Positions 10,873 through 22,232 of a DNA stretch of 64,000 nucleotides are shown in pieces (positions within the stretch are counted from its first letter, which is position 1; the number at the start of each line of letters is the position of its first letter). The notes under the pieces were generated by a model that saw only the letters and a list, made by a program, of their open reading frames with translations, was not told where the DNA came from and did not search any database. Made by a program: the position numbers and the translations under genes. Origin of the DNA: Gigaspora margarita (Eukaryota > Glomeromycota > Glomeromycetes > Diversisporales > Gigasporaceae); the NCBI GenBank assembly GCA_009809945.1, contig WTPW01000023.1:1-64000 (forward strand), read 5' to 3'.

Positions 10873-11028
10873 TACTTACAAACTCGATTTTGCATCTCAC
10901 ATCATGATAAAAAATCTTTGCACTATGCAAATATATTAAACTACGCCAAATATCTTGAATAATTCGTATTTTTCTAGTCATGGAATATGATAATTATTGT
11001 AAAGCTCTTTTAAAGTTCCATTTTCAGC
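10873..11028 (-). pseudogene. Protein kinase fragment (hinge to catalytic loop)
   Basis: After a TTTATTAG acceptor, the minus strand reads AENGTLKELYNNYHIP. After a one-base shift it continues RKIRIIQDIWRSLIYLHSAK and IFYHDVRC. This matches the hinge, helix alphaE and catalytic loop of the fungal kinase family whose HRD motif is written HHD(I/V)RCEN. The frame break at the expected Trp codon and the loss of the downstream lobe mark it as a relic. It converges on the Uma2-like gene, which ends about 230 bp away. Confidence 0.55.
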
Positions 11029-11070
11029 CTAATAAAAAATCATAACTTCATGTTATCAACATTCGAGAGG

Positions 11071-11334
11071 CTATAAATTTGGAGAATGTATGGTGAATGA
11101 CCCAATTTTCCGAGTATTCAAAAAATTTGGATTTTTTGATTGGTCTACAAGCAACATATTAGCTTTTATAATTTTTTTATTAATGACAGAATAACGATTC
11201 GAACCATGATAGTCTTGTTTAACTGATTCATTTAGTTCATTTCGGTCGATTTGTGATGGAGGGTGTGACAGTGTAAAGTCACGTCGATTTTCTTTTACTA
11301 TTATTATTCTATCCCGATTGTCATTTTTAGACAT
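11071..11334 (-). CDS. Hypothetical 87-residue ORF, perhaps an upstream exon of the kinase relic
   Basis: The ATG at 11332-11334 opens MSKNDNRDRIIIVKENRRDF and continues with charged, polar composition unlike the Phe/Ile/Asn-rich noise ORFs nearby. There is no signal peptide, membrane segment or domain I recognise. It stops 43 bp before the kinase-like fragment, in the same orientation. It could be an exon of that gene or an independent small gene. Confidence 0.35.
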   Translation of the reverse strand: MSKNDNRDRIIIVKENRRDFTLSHPPSQIDRNELNESVKQDYHGSNRYSVINKKIIKANMLLVDQSKNPNFLNTRKIGSFTIHSPNL

Positions 11335-11445
11335 CAATTTTTTAGTCAATATGTTTATTTAGTAAGTGTTGACATAGCCCCCTGAATATAGTACTGTAGT
11401 CTCTTAGTTTCACCCAGTTTGAAGAGTTTATAAATTCAACATATT

Positions 11446-11568
11446 TAATATATCGAATTTATCCAATATATCGAATTTATCCAATATATCGAATTTATCC
11501 AATATATCGAATTTATCCAATATATCGAATTTATTCGATATATTGGACTTATTCAATATATCGACCTG
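11446..11568. repeat. 18-bp tandem repeat ending in inverted copies
   Basis: About five direct copies of AATATATCGAATTTATCC are followed by units in inverted order (TTCGATATATTGGACTTATT). The array can therefore fold on itself. Confidence 0.8.
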
Positions 11569-11672
11569 GTATTCTCAATGATTTTTACGATTTTTACAGG
11601 ACTATCCCCTAATTGTTAGCAGGTTCTATAGCAAATTATCAGCTAACAACGCCAGGGCGTAGGATCGATTTT

Positions 11673-11952
11673 CCGAAAACGTGATCTTCCGACCGTAAAT
11701 TAACCAATTAAAAATCAGGATCAGGTGTAACGTAACACGATCAGGAAAATTCAAACAAACGTTCGCTTTGCAAAAATCGTATTTATCGCAAGAATTAGAC
11801 TAACAAATCATTTTTCTGGCCTAACAAAAAAGTTTTCTCGCACAATTTTGCTATATAATAGCCATTCTAACCGCCAACATATACCCAAACCCTAACATAA
11901 ATTAATTTTTTTTTCTCAAAGACAATTTGGTGCCGGAAGATCACGTTTTCGG
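11673..11952. mobile_element. MITE with 19-bp perfect terminal inverted repeats
   Basis: The left end CCGAAAACGTGATCTTCCG (11673-11691) is exactly inverted at 11934-11952. The interior has no ORF. Flanking duplications are not obvious, so the true ends may lie a few bases outside. Confidence 0.65.
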
Positions 11953-12833
11953 CTAATCCCTGTCAATTTCATTATCAGCTGGGCATTTTTTCATAATGAT
12001 CTATTCCGAATCAGCAGACCATGATTCCGATGCACTCCGACCCGGAATTTTGTATGAGTTGTGAATCATGGTTCTAATCCGACGGGTATGTTACGCAAGC
12101 GTATAGGCGAAAATGCAACAATCTCTAATACAAAACTAATATAAATCTCTCTACACCCTAAATGGTAGGTTTCGATTGAAACGTGGAAGAATTTGGTTCG
12201 AGGATAGGGTGTAACTAATTGCTGCGGCAATCACAGGTTGAACAGTTAAGTAACCTGGTTTTACTGATTTATATAATTTGTGTTCTGTTTTCTTATATTA
12301 ATAAGCATTTACTGGTTATTTTGGGCTAACAAGGTGAACCTATGTTTTGAGACTTGAATTCAATAGTGAACTTAGTTCATGATAACACATGATCACGAGT
12401 TAAGATTTGACAGTGGATTATGTATGTGAGCTTTTCGAGCACTAATGAGGAAGGTTTATTTATTTTCTTTATTTCGATTAAACAGAGGTAACGGGAATAT
12501 ATCTTTTCGATGTAAAACTCTAATGGTGAGTTATCTTTATTGAAGATGGATTTACACCGTTTATATATTTTTCTTTTACATATTAAAAAATAATGAATAC
12601 GATTAACTCCATTCTCTTTTCCTACCTATTTACTTAATAATATGAAATTATCAGGAAATTTTCACTAGTTATTGTATAAAGTCAAAGATAAAGTTATGTT
12701 TTTATTTTTTCTATTAATAGTAGTTCGTCTTATAGAATACTTGAAAATTCATTAAGGAGAAAAATTATTTTAATCATATAAACCAAAACTTAATTATAAC
12801 TTTATTATCTCCAGGTTTAACAAAAAACAAAAA

Positions 12834-12869
<36 letters not shown>

Positions 12870-13180
12870 CTTTAGCAAAAAATCAAAAATAATTATTTTG
12901 AAATAGTTCTTACAAAGCAGGTTTCAATTAAAAGAAATCTGAAAAATAAGTGCAATATTTATGTGATATCTTTAGAATTTTACACTTTTCTTTATAATTA
13001 TTAATGTAAAATGATTATTTTAATTTTATTGATAAAATCTGATCATAATAAAATGATTAATGTAGCTGACATAGTTTGATTAATTAGTCCGTCCGTGTGA
13101 CACCCATTAAATTAAGGATGGTTTTGTAAATTCTTTAGTAATATTAATTTTAAAAGTTCACAAGTACGTACGTACAGTAC
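11953..13180. other. Intergenic stretch without a recognisable gene
   Basis: Mixed AT-rich DNA with a long A run (12835-12863). I see no ORF with a domain, no tRNA and no clear inverted ends. Confidence 0.4.
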
Positions 13181-13929
13181 TGGGGTTCTACGTCAGCTAT
13201 GTAAATCAAAACTACCCTTAACATTTATTATTAGAAGATTTAATTCAAAAGTATATCATATAAATTAAATATAAAAATTGCCCAAACTTCATTTAGATAC
13301 GCAGGTCGAATTTCTTTCTCTTTCAAGGTTGTTTATAAACCAACTATTTCTTACGCAATATATTTACAAAGTTACGGTGCATTTTTTTTTTTATATAAGG
13401 TTATAAACATTAGTTCCAAGTCCATTATTTTTTTATTTTTTTAGAGTTAAAAGACTTTAAACGACGTTAAATTTTAAATTTAAACTGAATTGTAAGTTTT
13501 TTTTTTTTTTTTTTTTAATTATAAAAAAAATGGCTTCGTAACTTTTTTTTATAGGGTTTAATATAGGGTTTAATCTTAATTTTTACAAAATATTAATTCG
13601 AATTATGGTAAAGTTAGAGTTGGGCATCTATTTTTGATATATATACATAGCAATACGATCTCAACTGAAGAGCTGTAACAAAATTCGATTAGCACAAGAT
13701 GATTAATAAAATATTTGGGTCAAATATTGCGTCAACTCTTTTTTTTAAACAAATACTTTGTTAATAAATTAGTTTTATTATACAGTCTTATACAAACGAC
13801 ACAATAAATATTGCTGTAATAAATATTGCTATAATAAATATTACTATAATAAATATTGCTGGCTGTAATAAAAATTATATTATCGCTATATATTTAAATT
13901 TTGATTTACATAGTTGACGTAGAACCCCA
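13181..13929. mobile_element. 749-bp MITE upstream of the LRR gene
   Basis: The left end TGGGGTTCTACGTCAGCTAT plus GTAAATCAAAA (13181-13211) is inverted with one difference at 13899-13929 (GTAGAACCCCA at the end). The element ends about 255 bp before the start codon of the LRR gene, so it may supply or disturb promoter sequence. Confidence 0.7.
13802..13875. repeat. 15-bp tandem repeat inside the MITE
   Basis: Four to five copies of AATAAATATTGCTGT and close variants lie next to the right terminal repeat. Confidence 0.7.
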
Positions 13930-14184
13930 GTAGTACAATACTGCAGTGCACATTCAAAAAAAACATAAAAGGAAACACATCACAATTACTGAATTACGTT
14001 CGTATCAACCCTTGAGGTCATCTGATCTTTCAAATCTACTTCGTTGACAAACTTTAAGTAAATCGAAATCAATATCTTTCAAGTTAATACAAACGTAAAC
14101 GTAAATTTATTTGTAATTACTTTCGTACATCATTTACCTGATACAAGTAAATTTAAATATTCCACACAAAATAATATTGAAAAT

Positions 14185-15996
14185 ATGAATATGAGAAAGG
14201 AAGCACGTCAATATTTTAGACAAGGCAAATTTTTTGAAGCATTAGAACTTTATGAAAAAATCATTGAAAATTGTGTGTATAATGCCGAAGATCTAAAAAT
14301 TGCTTCAACGTGGGATCTTTCAGGAAAATGCGGATTAGAAAAATTAAGCAACTTAATAAAAGCACTTCGCAAGAACTCTACAATAACTTCTTTGGATCTT
14401 AATTTTAATAATCTTGGTTCAGAAGGTGGAAAGGCAATAGCGAATATACTTTGCGATAACACCACGTTGACTTCTTTGGAACTTAGAGAAAATAGACTTG
14501 GATCAGAAGGAGGAAAAGCATTTGCAAATACTCTTTGCAAGAACACTACACTAACTTCTTTAGAACTTAGTTTTAATAATCTTAGATCAAAAGGTGGGAA
14601 AGCATTAGCGAATGCGCTTTGCAAGAATATCACGTTAACTTCTTTGAATCTTTGGCGTAATAACCTTGGACCGGAAGAAGGAAAAGCGTTAGCAAATGCA
14701 CTTTGTAAAAACAATACTTTGAAAAATTTGCATCTTAATTTTAATAATCTTGGAACAGAAGGAGGAAAAGCTTTGGCTGATGCGCTTTGCAAGAATACCG
14801 CGTTGGTTTTTTTAGATCTTACTGATAATAATCTCTGTTCTGAAGTAGGAAAAGCATTAGCATTTGCACTTTATAATAATACCACACTAACTTCTTTAAA
14901 CCTTGATGAGAACAATATTGGATCAGAAGGAGTAAAAGCATTAGCAAACGCACTTTGTGAGAATACGACATTGATTTCTTTAGATCTTAGTGGAAATAAA
15001 CTTGGATTAAAAGAAGGAAAAGCATTAGCAAGTGCCCTTTGCAAGAACTCCGCGTTGACTTCTTTAGATCTTAATTATAATAATCTTGGATCAGAAGGAG
15101 TAAAAGCATTAGCAAACGCGCTTTGCGAAAACGCTACACTTATTTCTTTAAATCTTGTTGATAATGATCTTGGATCAGAAGGAATAAAAGCATTAGCAAA
15201 TGCTCTTTGCAATAATATCACGTTGATTACTTTAAACCTTAGTGAAAATGTACTTGGATCAGAAGGATCAAAAGCATTAGCAAATGCTCTTTGCAAGAAC
15301 ACGGCGTTGATGTTTTTGAGTCTTTGCGAAAATGAACTTGGATTAGAAGAAGGAAAAGAATTAGCGAACGCACTTTGCAATAACAATACTCTGAAAGATT
15401 TGAATCTCAGTTTTAATAATCTTGGATCAGATTGGGGAGAAGCATTAGCCGATACACTTTGCAAGAACAATACTCTAAAAGATTTAAATCTTCAAGAGAA
15501 TAAACTTGGATCAAAAGGAGGAAAAGCAATTGCAAAAGCACTTTTCAAAAATACTACGTTAACATCTTTAACTCTTGGTGAGAATAATATTGGATCAGAA
15601 GGTGGAAAAGCAATAGCGGATGCAATTTTCAAGAATACCACACTAACTGAATTGAATCTTGAAGAGAATAATCTTGGAATTGAAGGAGGGAAAGCGATAG
15701 CGGATGCTCTTTGTGAGAATTCCACGCTGACTTGTTTGACTCTTGGAGGTAATGAACTTGGATTAGAAGGAGGGGAAGCATTAGCAAATGCACTTTTCCA
15801 AAACACTACACTGACTTATTTGGATATTTGGGGTAATAACCTTGGATTAGGAGGAGCAAAAGCTTTAGCGAACGCACTTTACAATAACATCACGTTAACT
15901 ACTTTGAATTATTGGGATAATGATCTTGGATCAGAAGGGGAAAAAGCGTTGGAAGATGTACTTTACAACAACCCTATATTGAATTTTTATTTTTGA
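14185..15996 (+). CDS. Leucine-rich-repeat protein (ribonuclease-inhibitor type) with a TPR-like N-terminus
   Basis: Intact single-exon gene of 603 residues. Residues 1-67 include a TPR-like helix pair (ARQYFRQGKFFEALELYEKI). Residues 68-599 divide exactly into 19 units of 28 residues with the pattern LTSLxLxxNxLGSEGGKALA followed by NALCKNTT; four residues follow. Units of 28 with an alternating helix are the RNI/NOD-type LRR, which builds a curved binding surface. No signal peptide or membrane segment is seen, so the protein is probably cytoplasmic. No NB-ARC or NACHT domain is fused, so a role as a sensor or scaffold is inference. Unit length never varies, which suggests recent expansion or homogenisation by recombination of an 84-bp coding repeat. 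Long antisense ORFs across it are by-products of the repeat. Confidence 0.9.
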   Translation: MNMRKEARQYFRQGKFFEALELYEKIIENCVYNAEDLKIASTWDLSGKCGLEKLSNLIKALRKNSTITSLDLNFNNLGSEGGKAIANILCDNTTLTSLELRENRLGSEGGKAFANTLCKNTTLTSLELSFNNLRSKGGKALANALCKNITLTSLNLWRNNLGPEEGKALANALCKNNTLKNLHLNFNNLGTEGGKALADALCKNTALVFLDLTDNNLCSEVGKALAFALYNNTTLTSLNLDENNIGSEGVKALANALCENTTLISLDLSGNKLGLKEGKALASALCKNSALTSLDLNYNNLGSEGVKALANALCENATLISLNLVDNDLGSEGIKALANALCNNITLITLNLSENVLGSEGSKALANALCKNTALMFLSLCENELGLEEGKELANALCNNNTLKDLNLSFNNLGSDWGEALADTLCKNNTLKDLNLQENKLGSKGGKAIAKALFKNTTLTSLTLGENNIGSEGGKAIADAIFKNTTLTELNLEENNLGIEGGKAIADALCENSTLTCLTLGGNELGLEGGEALANALFQNTTLTYLDIWGNNLGLGGAKALANALYNNITLTTLNYWDNDLGSEGEKALEDVLYNNPILNFYF

Positions 15997-18550
15997 TTTT
16001 CAATCATAAGAAACAAAAAGCATTATAGTAATAGATGCATTATACAAGGTCAATACTCTGAGAATTTTGAATCTTATTAATTATAATACTAATAAATCAG
16101 CGGCATTTTTAGGCTGCCTTAATTTTTCAGCTTTTAAGTTTTGGAATGTCCTAAATTTTAATACCTAAAAAAAATCATTTTGCTTTCTACATAGATTTTG
16201 TCTTAAAATCGTAATTTATAAAAATTACGAACCTTTTAAATCTTTATATGCTTTAATTATAAGGCCCACAACAAGTTTCTAAATTCAAGATTTATTATAA
16301 TTAGTGGCAATAATTGTAACTAATGTTTTCGAACGAAGCTAAATATTTCGCCAAATCCGATATTCAAACTGAAAAATCCAAAATTGTCCAAAATTACTAA
16401 TAATTATTGGACGCAGTAGAATCGTCTCCGAGTCCTATTATTATAATAGTAACTAGTCACGCGATCGATCGATTGTTAAATCCGAAATATTTCTTTCGTC
16501 CGAAAAAAATTAATTGTAACTATACATGAAAAACAAACCAGATTTATACGGACATTACTTAGTTTTTTGTTTGATGTAGTGTTTAACTTTGTTTTTCTGG
16601 TTTATTTTTTTATAAACTATTCAGTTAACTTTTAAAATTTTAAAATAATGAAGCGAAGCATTGGTTAATTTTGAGCTGGTTGTATAATTCTCTATTGAAG
16701 ATTTATTATTGATTATAGTCACAAATCAATAGTCTTTTCTAATTTTTTTTATTTTTTAATCATTAAAAAATTTGATTTAACAAAAAAATTAGTAATAATC
16801 CACGACGTATTGTGCTGGATAATGTTTTCATTGTACATCTTTAATAAATTTTCAAAAATTTCATAAATCTCGGAATCGATAAAAGGAGTGTCAACAGGTT
16901 TTAAACACTCCATGGCAAAAGGATCACACATTTTTTTCGTTATTGCTTTAGAATTATGATCAAAAGGTAAATACTTTTTATGTTTTCAAATATCTATTTT
17001 GTAAACATTGTAATCCCCAAGAAATCGTTAATGCTGTAATGCATGCCCAGTACTATTAACATAACAATCACTAGATAGTTTTACAGGATGATGATATAAA
17101 ATTAATGGGTTTGGAGTTTAAAATACCATTCGAAAAAATTTCCAGAATGCCTTACGCCTTAGAAAAACGAAATCTATCATTGTTACCAAAATCGTGTAAA
17201 TAATAAAAACGGAATTCTCTAATTACCCTGAAAGTCTAATATCGTATGGTATGTTAAACGTTTTCGATCTTAGACACTGGCGACGCAATGCACTAGAATC
17301 TACCTAGAAATTTGTATTATGCTTGATTGGATAACACTAATTATTTCTCAATAAATATAATTAATGTACATAATAAGTGAACTCAGGTAATGTTTATTTT
17401 CAAACATTTAGCTAAACATGAATAATAATTTTGATTTTGTACAAAATTTGATTATATCGGATCTAACAAAATAATTTGCACATTTGAGAAAAAAAAACAA
17501 GCAATAAACTTAATAGCGAATATTTCTTATATAGTAATTTTACAACAAGTTTCACGAGTAATGTTTGTTCCTAATGTTTTATAAATCAAATGTCAATCAT
17601 TTTCAGAAGTAAACCGATCCTATTCTATTCTATAAAAAAATTAAAAATTATATTCAGACTTTTGTCAGATTATTGTTTTTAAAATGAGAATTTTTCTTAA
17701 CAAAAATCTATATAGAATTTATTTATATCTCTGAGTGTTTTTAAATTTCCTGAATTTTCTAATTTTCTGGTTGCAATTTTTTTGTGTATGAAATTGTAAC
17801 CATGGAATCCGAAATTTAAAAATATTCATGAATTTAAAAAGGTTTATATTGACTGTCATTATCACACAATATATAATACTGAACTAAGTTTCTTTAATCA
17901 CATAATGTTCGATTTTATAACATTATTAAGAGGATGTGACAGTCACCAAACCGTTTGATACCACTTTCAAGTTTATAGCGTGTCATGATCTAATCGTTAA
18001 AGATTTCGGCTTGTAGAACAGTGTGTTCGAGTTTGATAACCAATATCGCTTTGTCCATAATACTCATCATGATATTAAAAAAAAAAAATTAATATGGGGG
18101 GAGTTAGTAGAAAAGGAATAAATCGTTTTTAGTAAATTATTTTTTAAAATTAATTAAAATATCTTGACAACTACTTAATCAATTTTTGATAAAATTTTTT
18201 GTATTTTAATCTTAGGAAAATCCAGAATTAAAATAAAATAAATTTATTAGATTTAATAAGATAGTTGACAAGATATTTAGCTTCAAATTGAAAAAAAAAA
18301 CTTTTACTTAGAAAAACTTTGTCTCATATGGTTGTAATTGATTGGTTAATTTTCACAACAACATCTAACCAATCAATGTATTTTACGTGTTATATATCGT
18401 TTGAATATGCGTAAAAAAAAATGGATAAAAAAAATATAAATTAAAGATTAAAATTTATTACGAAAAATTTATCACAACATATAACAAATATATTTATTTA
18501 TATAATAGATATTGTCATGAGGAATGAATGTGGATTAATATATTGTACAA
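15997..18550. other. Long region without an intact gene; two weak coding scraps
   Basis: Mostly AT-rich DNA. Two short stretches look coding but stay unassigned. One is minus 16749-16931, open upstream to about 16967. The other is plus about 17089-17203, reading IKLMGLEFKIPFEKISRMPY then a stop at TAA. Either may be a gene remnant. Confidence 0.35.
16749..16931 (-). CDS. Hypothetical 60-residue ORF
   Basis: Starts at ATG 16929-16931 and reads MCDPFAMECLKPVDTPFIDS with an acidic helix after it. The first 40 residues look like coding sequence, while the C-terminus runs into AT-rich noise, as at an unspliced intron. No family is recognised. Confidence 0.25.
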   Translation of the reverse strand: MCDPFAMECLKPVDTPFIDSEIYEIFENLLKMYNENIIQHNTSWIITNFFVKSNFLMIKK

Positions 18551-18555
18551 TGAAT

Positions 18556-20925
18556 GATTAAAGAATCACTTGAAGAATTGGAGCTTTATACCAAATAGTA
18601 TAATCGCATTAAAAAATCGTGGATTAATTTATCTTACAACAGATCAATATGAAAAGGCTTTTAAACATTTTAATCAATTATTAAAAATTAATCCAAACGA
18701 TACATTTACATTACGTTACCGTGGATTAACTTATTATATGATTGGAAATTTATTGAATCACTAGAAGATTTAAATAATTCACTAAAGTTCGATCCAAATA
18801 ATGCGTTTACATTAAGTTATCGTGGAACTACTTATTATGAGATGGTTCTTTATGTAAATTCATTGGAAGATTTAAATAAGGTGTTAAGTATTGAATCAAA
18901 TACTTCAAATTTCTTATACAGCCGTGGCACAATTTATCGAACGCTAGGTTTATATAGAGAATCACTTGTTTGATTTAAATAAGTCGTTGGCGTTTAGTCC
19001 TAATAATTCATTGATATTGAAAAGTCGTGGATTAACATATTATATGATTAGAAATTATGCCAAATCATTTGCAGATATTATGAAATCTTTAAAAATTGAA
19101 CCAAATAATACGTTCGTATTGCGAACTAGAGGAAAAATTTTCTACAAAATTGGTAGATTTAGGAAAGCTATTACCGATTTAAACAAAACATTTGAAATTG
19201 AATCAAATCATATGGCAATAATAACGAGTAAAGACATTCATGGAAGGATTAGTAGATATGAAAAAATGCGAGCAGATTTTACTAAAATGTTAAAACTTGA
19301 TCCATATAATGCTTGTGATTTAAAAAATCGAGGAGAAACTTGTTTAGTATTAGGTAAATGTGAAAAATGGCTTGAACAATTTAAAAAGTCAACCGAAAAT
19401 AAACAAGAAAATCAACACAGATATAAAGAAGCTATTTTTAATTTAAATAGATCATTAGTAATTGTTCCTAATAATGCAGATATATTGATGATTCGTGGCA
19501 CTGTATATTATTTTAAGAATGAATATGAAAAAGCACTTGAAGATTTAAACAATTCATTAAAAATTAACCCAAACAATGCGTCAGCACTAAGGATGAGAGG
19601 GTCAGTTTACCTCATGATAGATAGAATTAATGAATCATTTGAAGATTTAAATAAATCTTTGAAAATTAAGCTAAACTATGCATTGACTTTAAGATAACGT
19701 GGGTCAATCTATTCTAATATAGGTAAATATGATAAATCTATCAAAGATTTAAATCGATCAATAAAGATTGCTCCATATTATGCAAGTGCACTAGGTGAAC
19801 GTGGAAATACCTATCGAATAATGAATAAATTTGAGGAATCATTTGCAGATCTGAACAAATCATTAATGTACATAATCAAGCATTCGTGGTGGACTTATTT
19901 CGAAATAGGAAAATATATATAGTTTATCTCTTAATGATTTGAACGCATCGTTGAAAATTTATCCAAAATCCACATTTACTTTAATTTATCGTGCACGTAT
20001 TCATCTTGGAAGACATAATTTTAATCAAGCTCTTGAAAACGTAAATAAATCATTAAAATGGATCAAGAAGATGATGACATATGGAGAAATCTTGGAAAGT
20101 TTATTATTATTTGAAAAAATATAACGAATCGTTCGCAGATTTAAACAAGGCATTAGAAATTAATTTCGAAAATTTAAATGCATTATACTTTCGAGGAATG
20201 GTTTATCGCGAAATAAAAAGATTCGATGAATCACTTATGGTCGTAAATAAATCATTAGAAATTGAGATGAATAGATGTAATGAATCACTTAATGATTTCA
20301 ATAAATCATTAAAAATTAAACTACGTTTTGCGATTGCATTAAGCAACCGTAGAGAAACTTACCAGTTACCGTTTGATGAACAAAAAATTTAATGAATCAG
20401 TTTCTGATATTAACAAATCGATAACTATCAATTTAAATCCATTAGCACTAAGATGTCGAGGAAAAATTTATTATGAGATGGGAAGATATCAAGAGGCTTT
20501 AAGAGACTTTAACAAATCATTAAATATTGAACATGATAATGCAACTATAGATGCCTGACGAAACTATTTTGCCGTTGACGAAATGACGAAACCATAAGTT
20601 TCGTCAAGTTTCGTCATTGACGAAACTTATGGTTTCGTCAGGTTTCGTCATTCGTCAGGCATCACTAGATGCAACCACATTAAAATTCCGTGCTGAAACT
20701 TAACTTTCTATGGGTCGGTATGATGAATCAATTGATGATTTAAACGGTTCTTTGAAACTTGACCCAGACAATGCAGAGGTGTTATGTCTTCGTGGAGAAG
20801 CATATCGAGATATGGAGATTCTCTTGAAGATTTAAACAGATCATTAGAATTAAATCCGTATGATGTGTCGACATTAATAAATTGAGGTGAAACTCTTCTT
20901 ATTAGCGGATTTTAAAAGATCCATA
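18556..20925 (+). pseudogene. Decayed TPR-repeat protein (about 23 tetratricopeptide units)
   Basis: Across three frames the DNA encodes successive 34-residue units of the form SLEDLNKSLKIxPNNAxxLR followed by RGxxYxxxGxYxE. I count about 23, including NEYEKALEDLNNSLKINPNN near 19520-19570 and ESFADLNKSL near 19835. The longest open piece is 18966-19697. Damage includes a frameshift near 18590, breaks near 18750 and 18965, an in-frame TAA at 19695-19697 between R and RGSIY, a deletion near 19865-19925, and a MITE at 20555-20660 that splits a unit at NATI/DATTLKF. TPRs form superhelical protein-binding scaffolds. This copy cannot make a full product, and I see no start codon with a matching upstream exon. 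Confidence 0.8.
20555..20660. mobile_element. Small palindromic MITE inserted in a TPR codon run
   Basis: The ends GATGCCTGACGAAAC and GTCAGGCATC are inverted, and the interior is a nearly perfect foldback built of TTTCGTCA words. The flanking CTATAGAT and CACTAGAT (6 of 8 identical) look like a decayed 8-bp duplication. Removing the element restores the reading NATI-DATTLKF. Confidence 0.8.
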
Positions 20926-21019
20926 GAAATAGGTTTAGTTTCATATTAATAGATAAAATATAGATTAAATATAGAAATTCATTTTTATTTTATGAAATGA
21001 TTTTTCTTATGAAGTTTGC

Positions 21020-21272
21020 TATTTATCACCTCTGGTGATCATCACCAGTGTATATTTGTATCTTTAAATTTGGTCTATGAAATCACCTTTGAGGCTTTAA
21101 CAAAAAAAAATTCCTCGTAAAATTTTGGTATAAACTATGCCCCTGCCCCATCCCAATTCTTAATCCTAACCCTAATATTAATAAATTTTAATATTTATTT
21201 CGGCAAAAAACTTTTAATTTACATGTTACACTTTATTGTTAATCACTAGGCGATGATCACCAGTGGTGGCAT
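21020..21272. mobile_element. MITE with CACCxCTGGTGATCATC ends
   Basis: The left end CACCTCTGGTGATCATCACC (21028-21047) is inverted at the right as GGCGATGATCACCAGTGGTG (21250-21269). The interior shares a segment with the element at 39225-39562 (ATGAAATCACCTTTGAGGCT against ATGAAACCACCTTTGGAGCT), so both belong to one family. Confidence 0.65.
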
Positions 21273-21532
21273 GTAGTAATTTTGTTTTCTTATATTTGTC
21301 TCTTATTTTTCATTTCTGCATAAAATTGTAAAGTTATGAGCTTTATTTTGTTGTAACATCGTTCAGTTATATATAATAAAGTTGGTTGTTTTTGTTTGCT
21401 TTATATAGTGTACGTATTCTTTTGAAATTCTAATTTTCAACTAACCTACTGTAACTTTTTTAAGTTGATTAATGCATTTTAAAAACCTCGAAATATCTAA
21501 TTCAAGTTGAAGATCCAGAACATAATTAAAAA

Positions 21533-21564
21533 CTAGTGTTAGGTGCCCGGGCGTTGCCGCGGGC
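21533..21564 (-). mobile_element. Helitron 3' terminus (minus strand)
   Basis: Read on the minus strand, a short GC-rich hairpin GCCCGCGGCAACGCCCGGGC (21564-21545) is followed 8 nt later by CTAG at the end and then T. Helitrons end in a hairpin, 10-12 nt and CTRR, inserted before T. This CGCAACGCCCGGGC-type hairpin closely resembles known Helitron ends. The body should extend rightwards; its 5' TC end was not located and no Rep/helicase gene is visible. Confidence 0.6.
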
Positions 21565-21597
21565 TAGAAAGTTTATTTTTTATTTGTAGTTAGATGA

Positions 21598-21795
21598 AAC
21601 CGATCCTGGTTCAAATGAACCCGATCTTGGTTCAAANGAACTCGATCTTGGTTCAAATGCACCCGATTATGGTTCAAATGAACCCGATATTGGCAAATGA
21701 ACCTTGTTTTGGTTAAAACGAACCCGACTTAGGTTTATTTGAACCCGATCTTGGTTCTTGAACCCAGTCTTGGTTCAAATGAACCTGTCNNGGGT
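21598..21795. repeat. 21-bp minisatellite (GATCTTGGTTCAAATGAACCC)
   Basis: At least seven imperfect copies of the unit GATCTTGGTTCAAATGAACC plus one base lie immediately inside the Helitron end. Diverged copies continue to about 21990. N bases (21637 and 21790-21829) probably reflect assembly trouble in the repeat. Confidence 0.75.
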
Positions 21796-22111
21796 CANCG
21801 AACCCGANCTGAACCCGGGATGGCGGAGNTTAAATTTTCATGTAAGCCGATCATTTTCATGGGAACACAAAAGCTGACCTCTATTTTTGGCTGAAGTTTA
21901 AAAAAATGTGAAGCGATCTTGGTACTTAAAACAGGTCTTGGGTTCAAATGAACTTGAACTTGGTTCTCAGACCCGATCCGAACCTGGTTCGGCGGAGTTT
22001 GAATTTTTTGTGTAAGCCACCCATTTTCTAGGAACACAAAATCTGATTTCTATTTTTGATTGGAGTTTGAAAAAATTTTAAGGGTCAGTGCCCGAGTAAG
22101 AATTGTTTCAA

Positions 22112-22190
22112 GGGTGGGTGGGTGGGGGAGGTGGAGGGTAAGAATTTTTAAGATTTTTTTACGGGTGGGTGGGTGGGGGAGGTGGAGGGT
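22112..22190 (+). repeat. Two tandem G-rich units with G-quadruplex motifs
   Basis: The word GGGTGGGTGGGTGGGGG occurs at 22112-22128 and again at 22163-22179, each followed by AGGTGGAGGGT. Four G runs with single-base loops form a very strong intramolecular quadruplex motif. The unit is about 51 bp, duplicated. Confidence 0.75.
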
Positions 22191-22232
22191 GAGAATTGTA
22201 AAAAAACTTTCTTAAAGAAACTTAAAGAACAA

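Noticed and set aside
14250..15806. Three long minus-strand ORFs (180, 131 and 104 codons) across the LRR gene
   Set aside because: They are antisense by-products of an 84-bp coding repeat that happens to lack stops in one frame; no domain and no separate start context.
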